The notes: generated by a model from the sequence alone, not told the origin. A stretch of DNA of 64,000 bases from Anaerolineaceae bacterium (GCA_002702065.1 NZXX01000005.1:124001-188000), one strand, 5' to 3'; counted from the stretch's first letter, positions 52,529 through 63,011 are shown. Numbers and translations: made by a program.

Positions 52529-53328
52529 GCAGGCTGATAGCCGCGAATGTAATCAATCGTGAACTGCCGGGGATAACCTGTTTCAGGCCCGCTTTTACCC
52601 GGCAGTTCATAAATCCCCAACATGAACTGCATTGGGTACGCGGGTGACTGCTGAATCGTACGGCGTTTGACGTTGTCGATATAAAAATCGACGTGTGTCG
52701 GCGTCCAGTCGGCAGCGTAAATGTGATAGTGCGTGGCGTCAATCGGCACGACATCATGATAAAACTCGTCCGTCAGCGTCGCATCACCCCACGGATGAAT
52801 GCCATAGCGAACTTCTGATGTCTTTGATGTGATCTGATCCCCGAAGATTTCAAAGATCGCAATTTCGCCGGACTCTGGCGGGGTTTCTTCAAAGCCAATC
52901 ATCCACAGAGTCACCAGACTGGCAGCCGATTGAACCGCCTTGACGCGAGCCTCGAAATAACCGTATTGCGGCGTATAGGTACGCTGAGTCGGTTGAGATT
53001 CGCGCACGACACACACATCTTTGAAGCGATGCTGGCCCGCCGTACTGCCAACTGGCCCGGCATACAGACCGGTCTGAATCGAGGAGCAGCGTACGTCGCC
53101 ATCAAATTCGGGGCACCAGGGTTCCTGATCCGCCTCGATTTGTAAGATCAGCGCACTCTGGCCGAACTGATAGTGGGGTGCCGCCCGCTGCCGTGAACTC
53201 CAGTGGGGCAGATAATACGGAACCCACCGTTCAGGGTTCAGCTGCCCATCATCGAATGACTCATCAAACACCAGCACATAGCCGGGTTTCTCTCTGGGGT
53301 TCGGGGGAAAATCACCTGCGTTCATCAT
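52525..53328 (-). CDS. GH16-like glucanase family protein with altered catalytic motif
   Basis: About 267 residues; ATG 53328 is used here (GTG 53331 and ATG 53325 are possible). The fold signature of glycoside hydrolase family 16 is clear: FDESFDDGQLNPERWVPYYL, YGYFEARVKAVQSAASLVTL and WMIGFEETPPESGEIAIFEI near the active site. The canonical ExDxxE motif reads EIAIFE, so the middle Asp is Ala. No signal peptide is present. A DWTPTHVDFYIDN strand and a final GYPRQFTIDYIRGY complete the jelly roll. Given the missing Asp, it may be inactive or a binding protein. Convergent with the LysM lipoprotein gene, overlapping by 4 bases. Confidence 0.85.
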   Translation of the reverse strand: MMNAGDFPPNPREKPGYVLVFDESFDDGQLNPERWVPYYLPHWSSRQRAAPHYQFGQSALILQIEADQEPWCPEFDGDVRCSSIQTGLYAGPVGSTAGQHRFKDVCVVRESQPTQRTYTPQYGYFEARVKAVQSAASLVTLWMIGFEETPPESGEIAIFEIFGDQITSKTSEVRYGIHPWGDATLTDEFYHDVVPIDATHYHIYAADWTPTHVDFYIDNVKRRTIQQSPAYPMQFMLGIYELPGKSGPETGYPRQFTIDYIRGYQPA

Positions 53329-53379
53329 CACCTCGTTTCACACTGCAATTGATTAGGCTGTTGGGCGTGCTACCCTACC

Positions 53380-53400
53380 CTCACCAAACGATTCGGTGAG
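53380..53400. promoter_or_regulatory. Inverted repeat in a divergent promoter region
   Basis: CTCACC (53380-53385) and GGTGAG (53395-53400) are perfect complements separated by 9 bases, lying between the GH16-like gene (minus) and the lipoprotein gene (plus). TTGTTG with TATGCT 18 bases later (about 53410-53440) is a weak candidate promoter for the plus-strand gene. Role uncertain. Confidence 0.3.
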
Positions 53401-53462
53401 CAGCACTTGTTGCCAGTGGCGCAGTAATGATATGCTTGTGCCGTCATGTTGACCGGAGAACA

Positions 53463-55034
53463 ATGATGCCATTGATTCGTCGAATATTGCTGCTGCTGAT
53501 CTTGTCCACCACGGCCTGCCAGGCTTTGACTGCGCCTACGCCGACAGCGACACCCACGGCAACAGCAACGTTCACACCCACCACCACCGATACGCCAACG
53601 GTCACAGCCACACCAACGCTGACGTCCACGGCGACACTAACGCCGACTGTCACCAGCACGCCCACCGCCACAGATACGCCAACGTCAGAAGCGACACCCA
53701 CCATCACGCCGACGGCGTCCGTAACACCGCTCGCTTCTATTGGTTTTACCTATGATAACTGGTCTATTGTCGATATTCCCGACAACATCAAGAACGGGAT
53801 TGGGTCGCCTCTGGTCGCCTTCATCAACCAGAATGACCGTGATGGCGTTGGCGACGTGCGCACGCCGCAGCCAGCGACCAACCTCGAAACCCTGTATTAT
53901 GGTTCGCCGACCAGCCCCGGTGTTCGTACGCCCATTCTGCAATTGAGTGCTTCGACGGACGATCAGGTGTATATCGCGCCTTCCGGCGGGGCCGTCGCCT
54001 ATTTTCTGGAAGACCCAACCGGCACTACATCCGGCCTGTATATTCTGGATGTGACTGTTGGCATCAGCGGGCGTGTGCTCCCGCTGCCTTCGCTCGTCCA
54101 GCGCGGCTTCTTTAACGAACCGAGCTGGCTGCCGGACGGCTCTCAGATTGCTATCGCGCTGGAAACCGGCTATGCCCTCGACATTTTTTCCGTTTCGCGG
54201 GATGGCGGCCTGACTCGTAATTTAACGGCGCATCCGTCCAACGATGTCTGGCCTTCGTGGTCGCCGGATGGGCGCTTCCTGCTGTTCGTCTCGGACCGTG
54301 CCCGCTGCCCCAGCTGGGTTCCCGGTGACACCGACGCCTGCAATGCAGATGTTGATGCGCCGCCGTCCGGGGGTCATGCCTATGTGCTGGACATGAACAC
54401 GGAGGAAGTGCGTCAGGTTTCGGAACAATGGCTGACCGAACCACCCCGATGGGTAAACGCGCGACAGATTGCCCTCTCCAGCGGCGAACCGGCTTTTGGC
54501 GACCCGGAACATACCCTCTGGCTGGCGGATGCCGTCACCGGGCAGGAGCGCGAGGTCCGGTTGCAAGGTGGCTCAACCAACCAGAACAACCTGAATGAAG
54601 CATGGGCGCCGGATGGCAGCGTCGTGGTGTTTCAGGATGGGTCCGGTTCCACCAACCCGATTGTTTTGATGAGCAACACCGGCACCCAGATCGGACGCAA
54701 CGAAAACCTGAATTTCCCGCGTTTCGGCATGTCCGCTGCCTGGTCGCCCGACAGCACCCGCGTTGCCATTGGCGGCATCGGCGGCAACTGTCCTTATGGT
54801 ACCCGCGTCTTCGACAGCACATTCACCGCCATTGCGACCGGCAATCCGCCGCCCAGCATGTGCGACCCGGTGTTTTCGCCGGATAATCTGTTTCTGGCGT
54901 TTACCGGCGTCAGCCCACGCATTGATGGCCGTGTGGATGTGTATGTCGCGAATAACAATGGGTTTGGTGCCGTCAACCTGACGGGTGATTTGCGGGGACA
55001 GATCAAGCTGATCGGCTGGGTGGGCGGGCAATAA
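53463..55034 (+). CDS. Beta-propeller lipoprotein with Thr/Pro-rich linker
   Basis: 523 residues from ATG 53463; GGAGA lies just upstream. The signal peptide is followed by the lipobox-like STTACQ (Cys near residue 19), then a Thr/Pro repeat linker (about 23-90). The rest is TolB/PD40-like propeller, with repeats such as EPSWLPDGSQIAIAL, WPSWSPDGRFLLFVSD, NEAWAPDGSVVVFQ and SAAWSPDSTRVAIGG. Such proteins bind partners or ligands at the cell surface. The last residues WVGGQ close the fold. Ligand unknown. Confidence 0.88.
   Translation: MMPLIRRILLLLILSTTACQALTAPTPTATPTATATFTPTTTDTPTVTATPTLTSTATLTPTVTSTPTATDTPTSEATPTITPTASVTPLASIGFTYDNWSIVDIPDNIKNGIGSPLVAFINQNDRDGVGDVRTPQPATNLETLYYGSPTSPGVRTPILQLSASTDDQVYIAPSGGAVAYFLEDPTGTTSGLYILDVTVGISGRVLPLPSLVQRGFFNEPSWLPDGSQIAIALETGYALDIFSVSRDGGLTRNLTAHPSNDVWPSWSPDGRFLLFVSDRARCPSWVPGDTDACNADVDAPPSGGHAYVLDMNTEEVRQVSEQWLTEPPRWVNARQIALSSGEPAFGDPEHTLWLADAVTGQEREVRLQGGSTNQNNLNEAWAPDGSVVVFQDGSGSTNPIVLMSNTGTQIGRNENLNFPRFGMSAAWSPDSTRVAIGGIGGNCPYGTRVFDSTFTAIATGNPPPSMCDPVFSPDNLFLAFTGVSPRIDGRVDVYVANNNGFGAVNLTGDLRGQIKLIGWVGGQ
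53535..53730 (+). repeat. Thr/Pro-coding short repeats in the lipoprotein linker
   Basis: Codons for Thr, Pro and Ala alternate in short units (T-P-T-A-T style) over about 65 codons in frame with the gene at 53463. The DNA is built of ACG/ACA/ACC, CCG/CCA/CCC and GCG-type triplets, so it is an imperfect repeat. It encodes a flexible surface linker, likely a spacer from the membrane and possibly an O-glycosylation target. Confidence 0.7.
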
Positions 55035-55041
55035 AAAGACC

Positions 55042-55058
55042 TGAGTTCAAGGAACTCA
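55042..55058. terminator. Possible hairpin between convergent genes
   Basis: TGAGTTC (55042-55048) and GAACTCA (55052-55058) form a 7-base stem with a three-base loop, 8 bases past the lipoprotein stop and before the end of the convergent PqqD-like gene. There is no T-run on the plus strand, so termination strength is doubtful. On the minus strand the hairpin is followed by TCTTTTTATTG, which is T-rich, so it fits termination of the gene at 55095-55349 better. Confidence 0.45.
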
Positions 55059-55094
55059 AGCCGGTTTGAATGTCGAGTCTGGGGGACGGTCTGA

Positions 55095-55349
55095 TCAGTC
55101 GGTATCGGTTTCGATCAGACCGTTGCGCTCCATTTCGTGGAGCAGGTTTATCAGGTCGTTTTCGACAACTTCCGGTTCCATGTCAAAGCATTCGAGTACC
55201 GCTTCACGAATCTCGCGCAGCGTCATTGGGTACTGCACCAGATTCCAGACCACCGCCGCCAGCGTATCCAGTGTGAAATAGCGGCGCTGATCCTTGTCAA
55301 AGAGAATGAGGTTGGTCTGCGTATCGGTTGGAAAGTGAGTGACTGCCAT
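55095..55349 (-). CDS. Solitary PqqD-like protein
   Basis: 84 residues from ATG 55349 (GGAAGAAGC upstream). The pattern LILFDKDQRRYFTLDTLAAV, VWNLVQYPMTLREIREAV and LLHEMERNGLIE is that of PqqD/RiPP recognition elements: a beta hairpin with a Leu/Phe-Thr-Leu turn, a Trp-Asn-Leu helix, then a winged-helix-like helical end. PqqD domains deliver precursor peptides to modifying enzymes such as radical SAM proteins. No radical SAM, peptidase or precursor gene is adjacent. It lies between a propeller lipoprotein gene and fabG (divergent). Confidence 0.85.
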   Translation of the reverse strand: MAVTHFPTDTQTNLILFDKDQRRYFTLDTLAAVVWNLVQYPMTLREIREAVLECFDMEPEVVENDLINLLHEMERNGLIETDTD

Positions 55350-55562
55350 TGTTGCTTCTTCCAGCTATTGCTCTCCTATCTGAATAATTACATCCTATCA
55401 GGTTCGCATTACAAAATACTAAACCCAATTCCACCAGATTCTACACCTGATCCTTGTAAAGTATTGATAAGAGACGGCGTTAATCAGGTTAAGAATGGCC
55501 CCAAACTGTTTAAAACGTTATAGTTGTGTCAGTTTTCTACCCCATGCCTAAAGAGGAAACAT

Positions 55563-56309
55563 ATGGCTGCATTAACCGATAAAGTCGCAGTGGTCACGGG
55601 CGCAAGCCGGGGAATCGGGCGCGGAATTGCGCTTGAACTGGCAAAACGCGGCGCCTCGGTCATTGTTAACTACAATGCCAGCGCCAGCACCGCCAACGAG
55701 GTGGTCGAAGAAATCAAGAGCCTCAATGGTGAGGCGACTGCTGTTCAGGCGGATGTGAGTACCGAAGACGGTGCCAACGCCCTGATCAAAGCTGCGGTAG
55801 ATACGTATGGCAAAATTGATATTCTGATCAACAACGCGGGTACCACGCGTGACAATGTCATCATGATAATGAAGCCCGAAGACTTTGACGCGGTGATTCA
55901 ATCCAACCTGCGCAGCACCTGGCTGTGTTCCAAGGCCGCTGTCCGCAGCATGATGCGCAAACGTTATGGACGCATCGTCAACTTGACCAGCATCAGCGGC
56001 GTTCGCGGCCAGGCCGGGCAAACCAATTACAGCGCCAGCAAGGCCGGTATCATCGGCTTAACCAAGGCGCTTGCCAAAGAAGTAGGCGCACGCGGCATCA
56101 CCGTGAATGCGGTCGCGCCGGGTTTCGTGCTGACCGACCTGACCAAAGATTTGCCGCAGGATCTGGTGGATCAGATGATGCCCCTTATCCCGTTAGGAAA
56201 ATGGGCCAGCATCGAAGATATCGCGTTTGCGGTCGCCTTTCTTGCGTCCGACGAAGCCGCCATGATTACCGGTGAAGTGCTGACCGTCGACGGCGGCATG
56301 TCCGCCTGA
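55563..56309 (+). CDS. fabG: 3-oxoacyl-[acyl-carrier-protein] reductase (FabG family SDR)
   Basis: 248 residues from ATG 55563 with GAGG 6-10 bases upstream. The classical SDR motifs are VAVVTGASRGIGRGIALEL (cofactor binding), INNAGTTRDNVIMIM (N-N-A-G), the catalytic Ser in IVNLTSISG, and Tyr/Lys in NYSASKAGIIG, followed by PGFVLTDLTKDLP. The N-N-A-G-T-T-R-D-N signature is typical of FabG. It reduces 3-oxoacyl-ACP with NADPH during fatty acid elongation. It is followed after 17 bases by the HIT gene. Other SDR alcohol activities cannot be fully excluded. Confidence 0.93.
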   Translation: MAALTDKVAVVTGASRGIGRGIALELAKRGASVIVNYNASASTANEVVEEIKSLNGEATAVQADVSTEDGANALIKAAVDTYGKIDILINNAGTTRDNVIMIMKPEDFDAVIQSNLRSTWLCSKAAVRSMMRKRYGRIVNLTSISGVRGQAGQTNYSASKAGIIGLTKALAKEVGARGITVNAVAPGFVLTDLTKDLPQDLVDQMMPLIPLGKWASIEDIAFAVAFLASDEAAMITGEVLTVDGGMSA

Positions 56310-56326
56310 GTCATCAGGAGCCATTG

Positions 56327-56677
56327 ATGAGTTCGATTTTTGCCAGGATCATCGCCGGGGAAGCACCGGCGGACATCGTCTATCAGGACGACCGGGTCAC
56401 CGCTTTCCGCGACATTAACCCGCAGGCACCGGTACACATTCTGATCGTCCCCAATAAGGAAATCCCATCCGTCAACGAAGTCACCGAAGCCGATGAAGCG
56501 GTGCTCGGTCATATGCTGGTGGTGGCAAAGCAGCTGGCGCAACAAGAAGATATCCACAAGAATGGCTATCGTCTGATCGTCAATTGTGGTGATCATGCCG
56601 GGCAGGAAGTCTACCATCTGCATATTCATCTGCTGGGCGGGCGAGCGCTCGGCCCCATGCTTCAGCGGCGCGATTAA
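56327..56677 (+). CDS. HIT-family (PKCI-type) nucleotide hydrolase
   Basis: 116 residues from ATG 56327 with CAGGAG 6 bases upstream. The histidine-triad motif is VYHLHIHLLGGRALG near the C-terminus, and the N-terminal IFARIIAGEAPADIVYQDD and FRDINPQAPVHILIVPNKE are typical of PKCI/HINT-like members. These proteins hydrolyse nucleotide derivatives such as AMP-linked compounds. It follows fabG in one transcript and ends in a strong hairpin shared with the convergent DsbA-like gene. Confidence 0.94.
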   Translation: MSSIFARIIAGEAPADIVYQDDRVTAFRDINPQAPVHILIVPNKEIPSVNEVTEADEAVLGHMLVVAKQLAQQEDIHKNGYRLIVNCGDHAGQEVYHLHIHLLGGRALGPMLQRRD

Positions 56678-56686
56678 GCAAAATAA

Positions 56687-56710
56687 AAGGGGCACAGCGT
56701 TGTGCCCCTT
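56687..56710. terminator. Bidirectional factor-independent terminator
   Basis: AAGGGGCACA (56687-56696) and TGTGCCCCTT (56701-56710) form a perfect 10-base stem with loop GCGT. On the minus strand it is followed by TTTTATTTTG, a good T-run for the DsbA-like gene at 56725-57597. It lies between two convergent genes and also fits the end of the HIT gene. Confidence 0.85.
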
Positions 56711-56724
56711 CGATACGTTGCCGC

Positions 56725-57597
56725 TTATTCGGCAGCTTCCTCAGTTTCTTCCATCTCCGGTTCTGCTTCCGGCGTGGTTTCATCCTCCGGTTCTTCAGTC
56801 GGCTCAGCGGCTTCTTCCGTTGCCTCTTCCGTGACTTCGACTGCCGGGGTCTCATCATCGGTTGACACAGGAGCCAGCGCCAACGCCGCATCAATCGCCG
56901 CGTTGATCTCGCCCACGGTCGGCGTCACAATCTCGCCATTAACCGTGACCGTCGGAGTCCCGGTAAAGCCTTCCAGCTGACTGGCCGCAGTGGTGGCTGC
57001 CACCAGCACAGCGTTGGTGTCTTCACTGCGCAGGCAGCTGTTCCATGCGCCGACATCCAGCCCAAGCTGTTCTGCGCCGGATTGCAGCCGGTTGCCATCA
57101 AAGGCCTGATTGGCGTACAACGACTGCCAGTCGAACATCACACCATGAAACTCCCAGAATGCGTCCTGCTCACCCGCACAGATCGCACCGCGTGCAGCAC
57201 CTTCACCATTGCGGATGCCACCCGTCCCGTACAGCGGCACATATGTATAGCTGATCTCGCCAGCCTCCGCCCGTTCAACCAGAGTCGGTTCTACCGTCTG
57301 GTAAAATTCGCCACAGTGCGGGCAGTCAAAGCTGGCGTATTCGACAACCTTAACCGGCGCTTCAGGATCGCCCAAGACCGCGAATCCCTCTTCGGTAAAC
57401 GACGTCTCGATACCTTCATAATGGGCGATTGTTTCCTCATCAATCGTCGCCTCGGTGGGCAGATTGGCGATCACCAGCAGCACCGCCAGGATAATGGCAA
57501 TTGCGGCAATCGCGCCGACAGTCAGCATCTGGCGGTTGCGCTTGCGCTGCTTTTCACGCTCCTGCCGACGTTCACGGGTACGCGCACGGTTACTCAT
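56725..57597 (-). CDS. DsbA-family thioredoxin-fold membrane protein
   Basis: 290 residues from ATG 57597 (an upstream start at 57660 is less likely; GGAGAGG precedes 57597). A very basic N-terminus (NRARTRERRQEREKQRKRN) precedes a membrane segment (about 25-45), then a DsbA-like thioredoxin domain with the active site FDCPHCGEFYQ near 91-94 and a second domain half (TGTPTVTVNG with the cis-Pro). The final 45 residues are Glu/Thr-rich and acidic. CPHC matches a disulfide oxidase of the DsbA type acting outside the cytoplasm. No DsbB or VKOR partner is in the window. Confidence 0.9.
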   Translation of the reverse strand: MSNRARTRERRQEREKQRKRNRQMLTVGAIAAIAIILAVLLVIANLPTEATIDEETIAHYEGIETSFTEEGFAVLGDPEAPVKVVEYASFDCPHCGEFYQTVEPTLVERAEAGEISYTYVPLYGTGGIRNGEGAARGAICAGEQDAFWEFHGVMFDWQSLYANQAFDGNRLQSGAEQLGLDVGAWNSCLRSEDTNAVLVAATTAASQLEGFTGTPTVTVNGEIVTPTVGEINAAIDAALALAPVSTDDETPAVEVTEEATEEAAEPTEEPEDETTPEAEPEMEETEEAAE

Positions 57598-57788
57598 AAT
57601 GACTTTGTTCCTCTCCGGATCAGTAATATCACTGCGCAAAGTGTACAAGAGTGAGGCCACCTATACAACAGGATTATGACAATATAAATGTTCCTTTTAA
57701 CTTCGGGGATAAGGTGTTAAACCAGGGTTACATCAGGTAGAATGAAAAGCGATCAGATAAAAGTTAACTAATAAAAGGATATGGCTTG

Positions 57789-60497
<2,709 letters not shown>

Positions 60498-60516
60498 TCA
60501 TCAAACGGAATATCCG

Positions 60517-60558
60517 GGGCGCAGTATCCTGATCGGGTTGCTGCGCCCTTTTGTTTTG
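60517..60558 (+). terminator. Factor-independent terminator after acnA
   Basis: GGGCGCAG (60517-60524) pairs with CTGCGCCC (60541-60548) over a 16-base loop containing a minor CC/GG pairing, and is followed directly by TTTTGTTTTG. It lies 19 bases past the acnA stop. Confidence 0.88.
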
Positions 60559-60568
60559 TTCGGAAGAA

Positions 60569-60844
60569 TTATTTCAGGCGCAGACGCTGCGGGGTGATTC
60601 CGGGCACCCGTTCGATCTGCCCGCGTGCTTCGAGGTCGAGCTTGACCGTCGTGGTGTACCAGCCAATCGAGCCGTCGAAATCCGTCAGCTGCTGGCCGAC
60701 AGCGTCTGACAGTTCGGCGAAGGCCATCTCTCCCCGTGAACCAATCACATCAAGAATGGCACGGCTGACGGCATCATATTTGGATTTGTCGATGTTGACC
60801 CCGGCTTTGCTATCCGGATGCAGCGTCATCACTTTTTCAGTCAT
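60569..60844 (-). CDS. DUF6958-like small helix-turn-helix protein
   Basis: 91 residues. AGGAGG lies 4 bases before ATG 60844 and overlaps the stop of the upstream gene. The pattern YDAVSRAILDVIGSRGEMAF, ELSDAVGQQLTDFDGSIGWY and TTVKLDLEARGQIERVPG resembles the DUF6958 family and looks like a winged-helix fold with a Gly-Trp-Tyr turn. Last gene of the ArsR-controlled operon. A DNA-binding or protein-binding role is possible; function unknown. Confidence 0.8.
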   Translation of the reverse strand: MTEKVMTLHPDSKAGVNIDKSKYDAVSRAILDVIGSRGEMAFAELSDAVGQQLTDFDGSIGWYTTTVKLDLEARGQIERVPGITPQRLRLK

Positions 60845-60852
60845 CAGTCCTC

Positions 60853-61251
60853 CTAGGTGCCCACTTCACTTTCGGACCGGAACCGGGTTGCCGACCACAC
60901 TTCATCCACAGAAACCTGCGCAATGCCGCGCCAACCGGCGGCTTCCACCACCGCCCACCCCTTGTCACGGGTCAGGTCCGTCTCGACCTTCGAGCTGCGC
61001 TTGGGGTACGACATCCACAGCAGGCCACCCGGTTTCACCGCCTTGATTGCGTCCGGCGCATCGTGGTTAAGCACGGCGCTATCCTGTGCAAACAGATGCA
61101 CCACATCAAATGGGCCGCTTCCGCTGTCGACCACCTGCACATTTTCAGGCAGTTCGCCCAGCAGATCGGCATAATTCGCTGGCGCGTTATATGTCCGCAC
61201 TGTATGGCCCGGTTTTATCAGCAACCGCTTCGCCAAGGGTCTATTAGTCAT
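60853..61251 (-). CDS. DUF3052-like protein (SAM-fold, uncertain activity)
   Basis: 132 residues from ATG 61251, 8 bases after GGAGG; ATG 61257 is possible but would be too close to it. The pattern KRLLIKPGHTVRTYNAPANY and a C-terminal LLWMSYPKRSSKVETDLTRD, then AGWRGIAQVSVDEVWSATRF, matches DUF3052-type proteins, which look like small Rossmann-type domains lacking a clear catalytic motif. Fourth gene of the ArsR operon. Confidence 0.8.
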   Translation of the reverse strand: MTNRPLAKRLLIKPGHTVRTYNAPANYADLLGELPENVQVVDSGSGPFDVVHLFAQDSAVLNHDAPDAIKAVKPGGLLWMSYPKRSSKVETDLTRDKGWAVVEAAGWRGIAQVSVDEVWSATRFRSESEVGT

Positions 61252-61266
61252 TCTCATCCCCTCCGG

Positions 61267-61659
61267 TTAAATTTGGGGCTGTTCAACCAGCATCAACCCG
61301 TTGCCCTCAGAGTCCCTAATCATGGCATACGTCCCCCACGGCTGCGGGTCCGGTACCTGAATAAATGTGACGCCCTTGGACTTCAGCGTTGCCACCAGCG
61401 ACTCCATATCGGTGACGTTGAGGGTCACGGCCTGCGACTTGCCCACCACCTGCTGATAGTGCTCCCAGTTCTCGTCCGGCAGATACAGGATAATCTCGGT
61501 TTCTGCGCCTTGGGGTGCCACCGCCAGCCAGCGCGCCTGTGCACCGGGATACAACGGATTGTCGCCGCGCAGCTCAAAGCCCAGCACATCGGTATAAAAG
61601 GCTTTGGCCCTTTCCTGGTCGCTCACAAATACACAAACCGTACTCACCTTGTCAATCAT
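61267..61659 (-). CDS. VOC-family (glyoxalase/bleomycin resistance-type) protein
   Basis: 130 residues with two beta-alpha-beta-beta-beta modules. Strands VSTVCVFVSDQERAKAFYTD and TEIILYLPD in the first half and TLNVTDMESLVATLKSKGVT, YAMIRDSEGNGLMLVEQ in the second fit the family. The last strand has the Glu metal ligand in LMLVE. GAGGAG lies 4-10 bases before ATG 61659, and the start overlaps the SRPBCC stop by 8 bases. Substrate unknown; such proteins range from glyoxalase to fosfomycin resistance. Confidence 0.9.
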   Translation of the reverse strand: MIDKVSTVCVFVSDQERAKAFYTDVLGFELRGDNPLYPGAQARWLAVAPQGAETEIILYLPDENWEHYQQVVGKSQAVTLNVTDMESLVATLKSKGVTFIQVPDPQPWGTYAMIRDSEGNGLMLVEQPQI

Positions 61660-62095
61660 GCTTCTCCTCTTTCTCTATGGAATGCTGCTCCAGCCATGCC
61701 GGTAATGCATCGCGCAGCAGCCGCCCCCAGCCGCTGCCCAGAATGTAGCTGATGGCGATCGCCGCCAGCCCTTCAAAGCCCCGGTGTTGCAGCCGTAACC
61801 GCGTACCTTCCGCGACCGGGGCCAGATGCCAAGTCACAGTGGTGGCCTGTTTCATGTTGGCTGCCTGCCACGTGTATGACAATCGATTGGGTTTGTCGAC
61901 CGCCGTCACTTCGCAGTAAACAATGCCATCAAAACCCGGCGCGCGCTTGGTCCGGAACGTAAAGTGATGCCCGACGTAGGGCTGAAAATCGTTGTCCATC
62001 AACCAATCTGACAGGGCTGCGGGGTCTGTCAGCGCGTCCCAAACCTGCTCTGGTGTGTAGGGATATACGCGCTCGAACACTAGATCACGTCGCAT
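61652..62095 (-). CDS. SRPBCC/AHSA1-domain protein
   Basis: 147 residues from ATG 62095, overlapping the ArsR gene end by 11 bases. The START/AHSA1 pattern LVFERVYPYTPEQVWDALTD, FRTKRAPGFDGIVYCEV, then SYTWQAANMKQATTVTWHL and a C-terminal helix YILGSGWGRLLRDALPAWLE marks a hydrophobic ligand-binding fold. ArsR-SRPBCC pairs are common in bacteria; the SRPBCC partner is thought to bind small hydrophobic compounds. Ligand unknown. Confidence 0.9.
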   Translation of the reverse strand: MRRDLVFERVYPYTPEQVWDALTDPAALSDWLMDNDFQPYVGHHFTFRTKRAPGFDGIVYCEVTAVDKPNRLSYTWQAANMKQATTVTWHLAPVAEGTRLRLQHRGFEGLAAIAISYILGSGWGRLLRDALPAWLEQHSIEKEEKHD

Positions 62096-62429
62096 CGCCG
62101 TGCTTCCTTTGCAGATACTGCCCCAGGTCATCCAGCTTGTGGTTCCAGAACTGGCGATAATGTTGCAGCCAGTGCTCGATCTCTTGCAGGGCTTCCGCCT
62201 CCAGGTGATAGCGATTCTCGCGCCCGGTGCGGTGCCGGGTTACCAGACCGGCGTCCAGCAAAATTGCCAGATGCTGCGAGATCGCGGGGCGGCTGACATC
62301 GGCGAACTGGGCCGAGAGATGTTTCACCGTCAGATCACCTTCGCTCAGGCAGTCAAGAATCTGGCGCCGTTTCGGATGAGCCACCGCAGCAAAAACATCA
62401 GCCGGTGTTTGAGAAAGATTATTGGTCAT
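62085..62429 (-). CDS. ArsR-family transcriptional repressor
   Basis: 114 residues from ATG 62429, with GAAGGA 8 bases upstream. The winged helix is clear: HPKRRQILDCLSEGDLTVKH, LSAQFADVSRPAISQHLAIL (recognition helix), LDAGLVTRHRTGRENRYHL (wing). No Cys-based metal-binding motif is seen, so it probably responds to something other than heavy metals. It heads a five-gene operon and lies under a promoter with a palindrome in the spacer, so autoregulation is likely. Confidence 0.93.
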   Translation of the reverse strand: MTNNLSQTPADVFAAVAHPKRRQILDCLSEGDLTVKHLSAQFADVSRPAISQHLAILLDAGLVTRHRTGRENRYHLEAEALQEIEHWLQHYRQFWNHKLDDLGQYLQRKHGDAT

Positions 62430-62458
62430 CGCGACAATCCTTCGCAAATATGTTCTAT

Positions 62459-62488
62459 ATTATACGTAAGTTTTTACTTACCTGTCAA
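62459..62488 (-). promoter_or_regulatory. ArsR operon promoter with palindromic operator in the spacer
   Basis: On the minus strand a perfect TTGACA (62488-62483) and a perfect TATAAT (62464-62459) are 18 bases apart. The spacer contains the perfect inverted repeat GTAAGT-TTTT-ACTTAC on the plus strand (62466-62481). A repressor bound there would block RNA polymerase directly, as expected for ArsR. The transcript leads into the gene starting at 62429. Confidence 0.85.
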
Positions 62489-62558
62489 CCCTTTCATCCA
62501 GCCGGTAAACATGTTCACAACTTTGGGTATAATAATGCGATTGAATGGGAGGAAGCAC

Positions 62559-63011
62559 TTGACGCATCGTACAGAGAACCAGCGGGGGGACATTCTGCTG
62601 GCGTTCGACACGGTTGATGAAACCGAGCTGGCGCACTATCACCCCCTCACCCACGCGCTAATCGCCGCCCGGCACGAGGAGGGCTACCTGCTGGGATGGA
62701 ATGCCTACCGGCAAAGCTGGGAAATCGCAGGTGGCAAGATCGAACCGGATGAAGAACCACGCCAGTGCGTCGTCCGGGAGTTGTTCGAAGAAACCGGCCA
62801 GATTGCCGAAAATATCCGCTTTTGTGGCGTAATGAAAATTCAGCTCCAGCCCGATAATCGCATCGAATACGGCGCGCTATACGCCGGTGATCTGAGCGAA
62901 CTGAAACCCTTTTTCGCCAATCCCGAAATCACACAAATTATCCTGTGGGACCAGCAGTCTGATATTGGTTACATCAACGAAATCGACGTCAAATACCTGG
63001 AACTTTCATGA
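62559..63011 (+). CDS. NUDIX hydrolase
   Basis: 150 residues from a TTG at 62559, chosen because GGGAGGA lies 5 bases upstream and a TATAAT at 62528-62533 would place the transcript start after the other candidate ATG at 62535. The NUDIX box GGKIEPDEEPRQCVVRELFE, continuing ETGQ, matches G-x5-E-x7-R-E-U-x-E-E-x-G-U. The residues before it (LLGWNAYRQSWEIAGG) fit the fold. Such enzymes cleave nucleoside diphosphate derivatives; substrate unknown. It overlaps rnhA as ATGA. Confidence 0.9.
   Translation: MTHRTENQRGDILLAFDTVDETELAHYHPLTHALIAARHEEGYLLGWNAYRQSWEIAGGKIEPDEEPRQCVVRELFEETGQIAENIRFCGVMKIQLQPDNRIEYGALYAGDLSELKPFFANPEITQIILWDQQSDIGYINEIDVKYLELS

Noticed and set aside
53535..53730. Short tandem-like repeats that might suggest a CRISPR or satellite
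   Set aside because: They are in frame and encode a Thr/Pro linker of a lipoprotein; there are no unique spacers between fixed repeats.
55350..55562. Search for a RiPP precursor peptide next to the PqqD-like gene
   Set aside because: No short frame with a ribosome site and a leader/core-like composition was found; a plus-strand frame through the region lacks a start signal.
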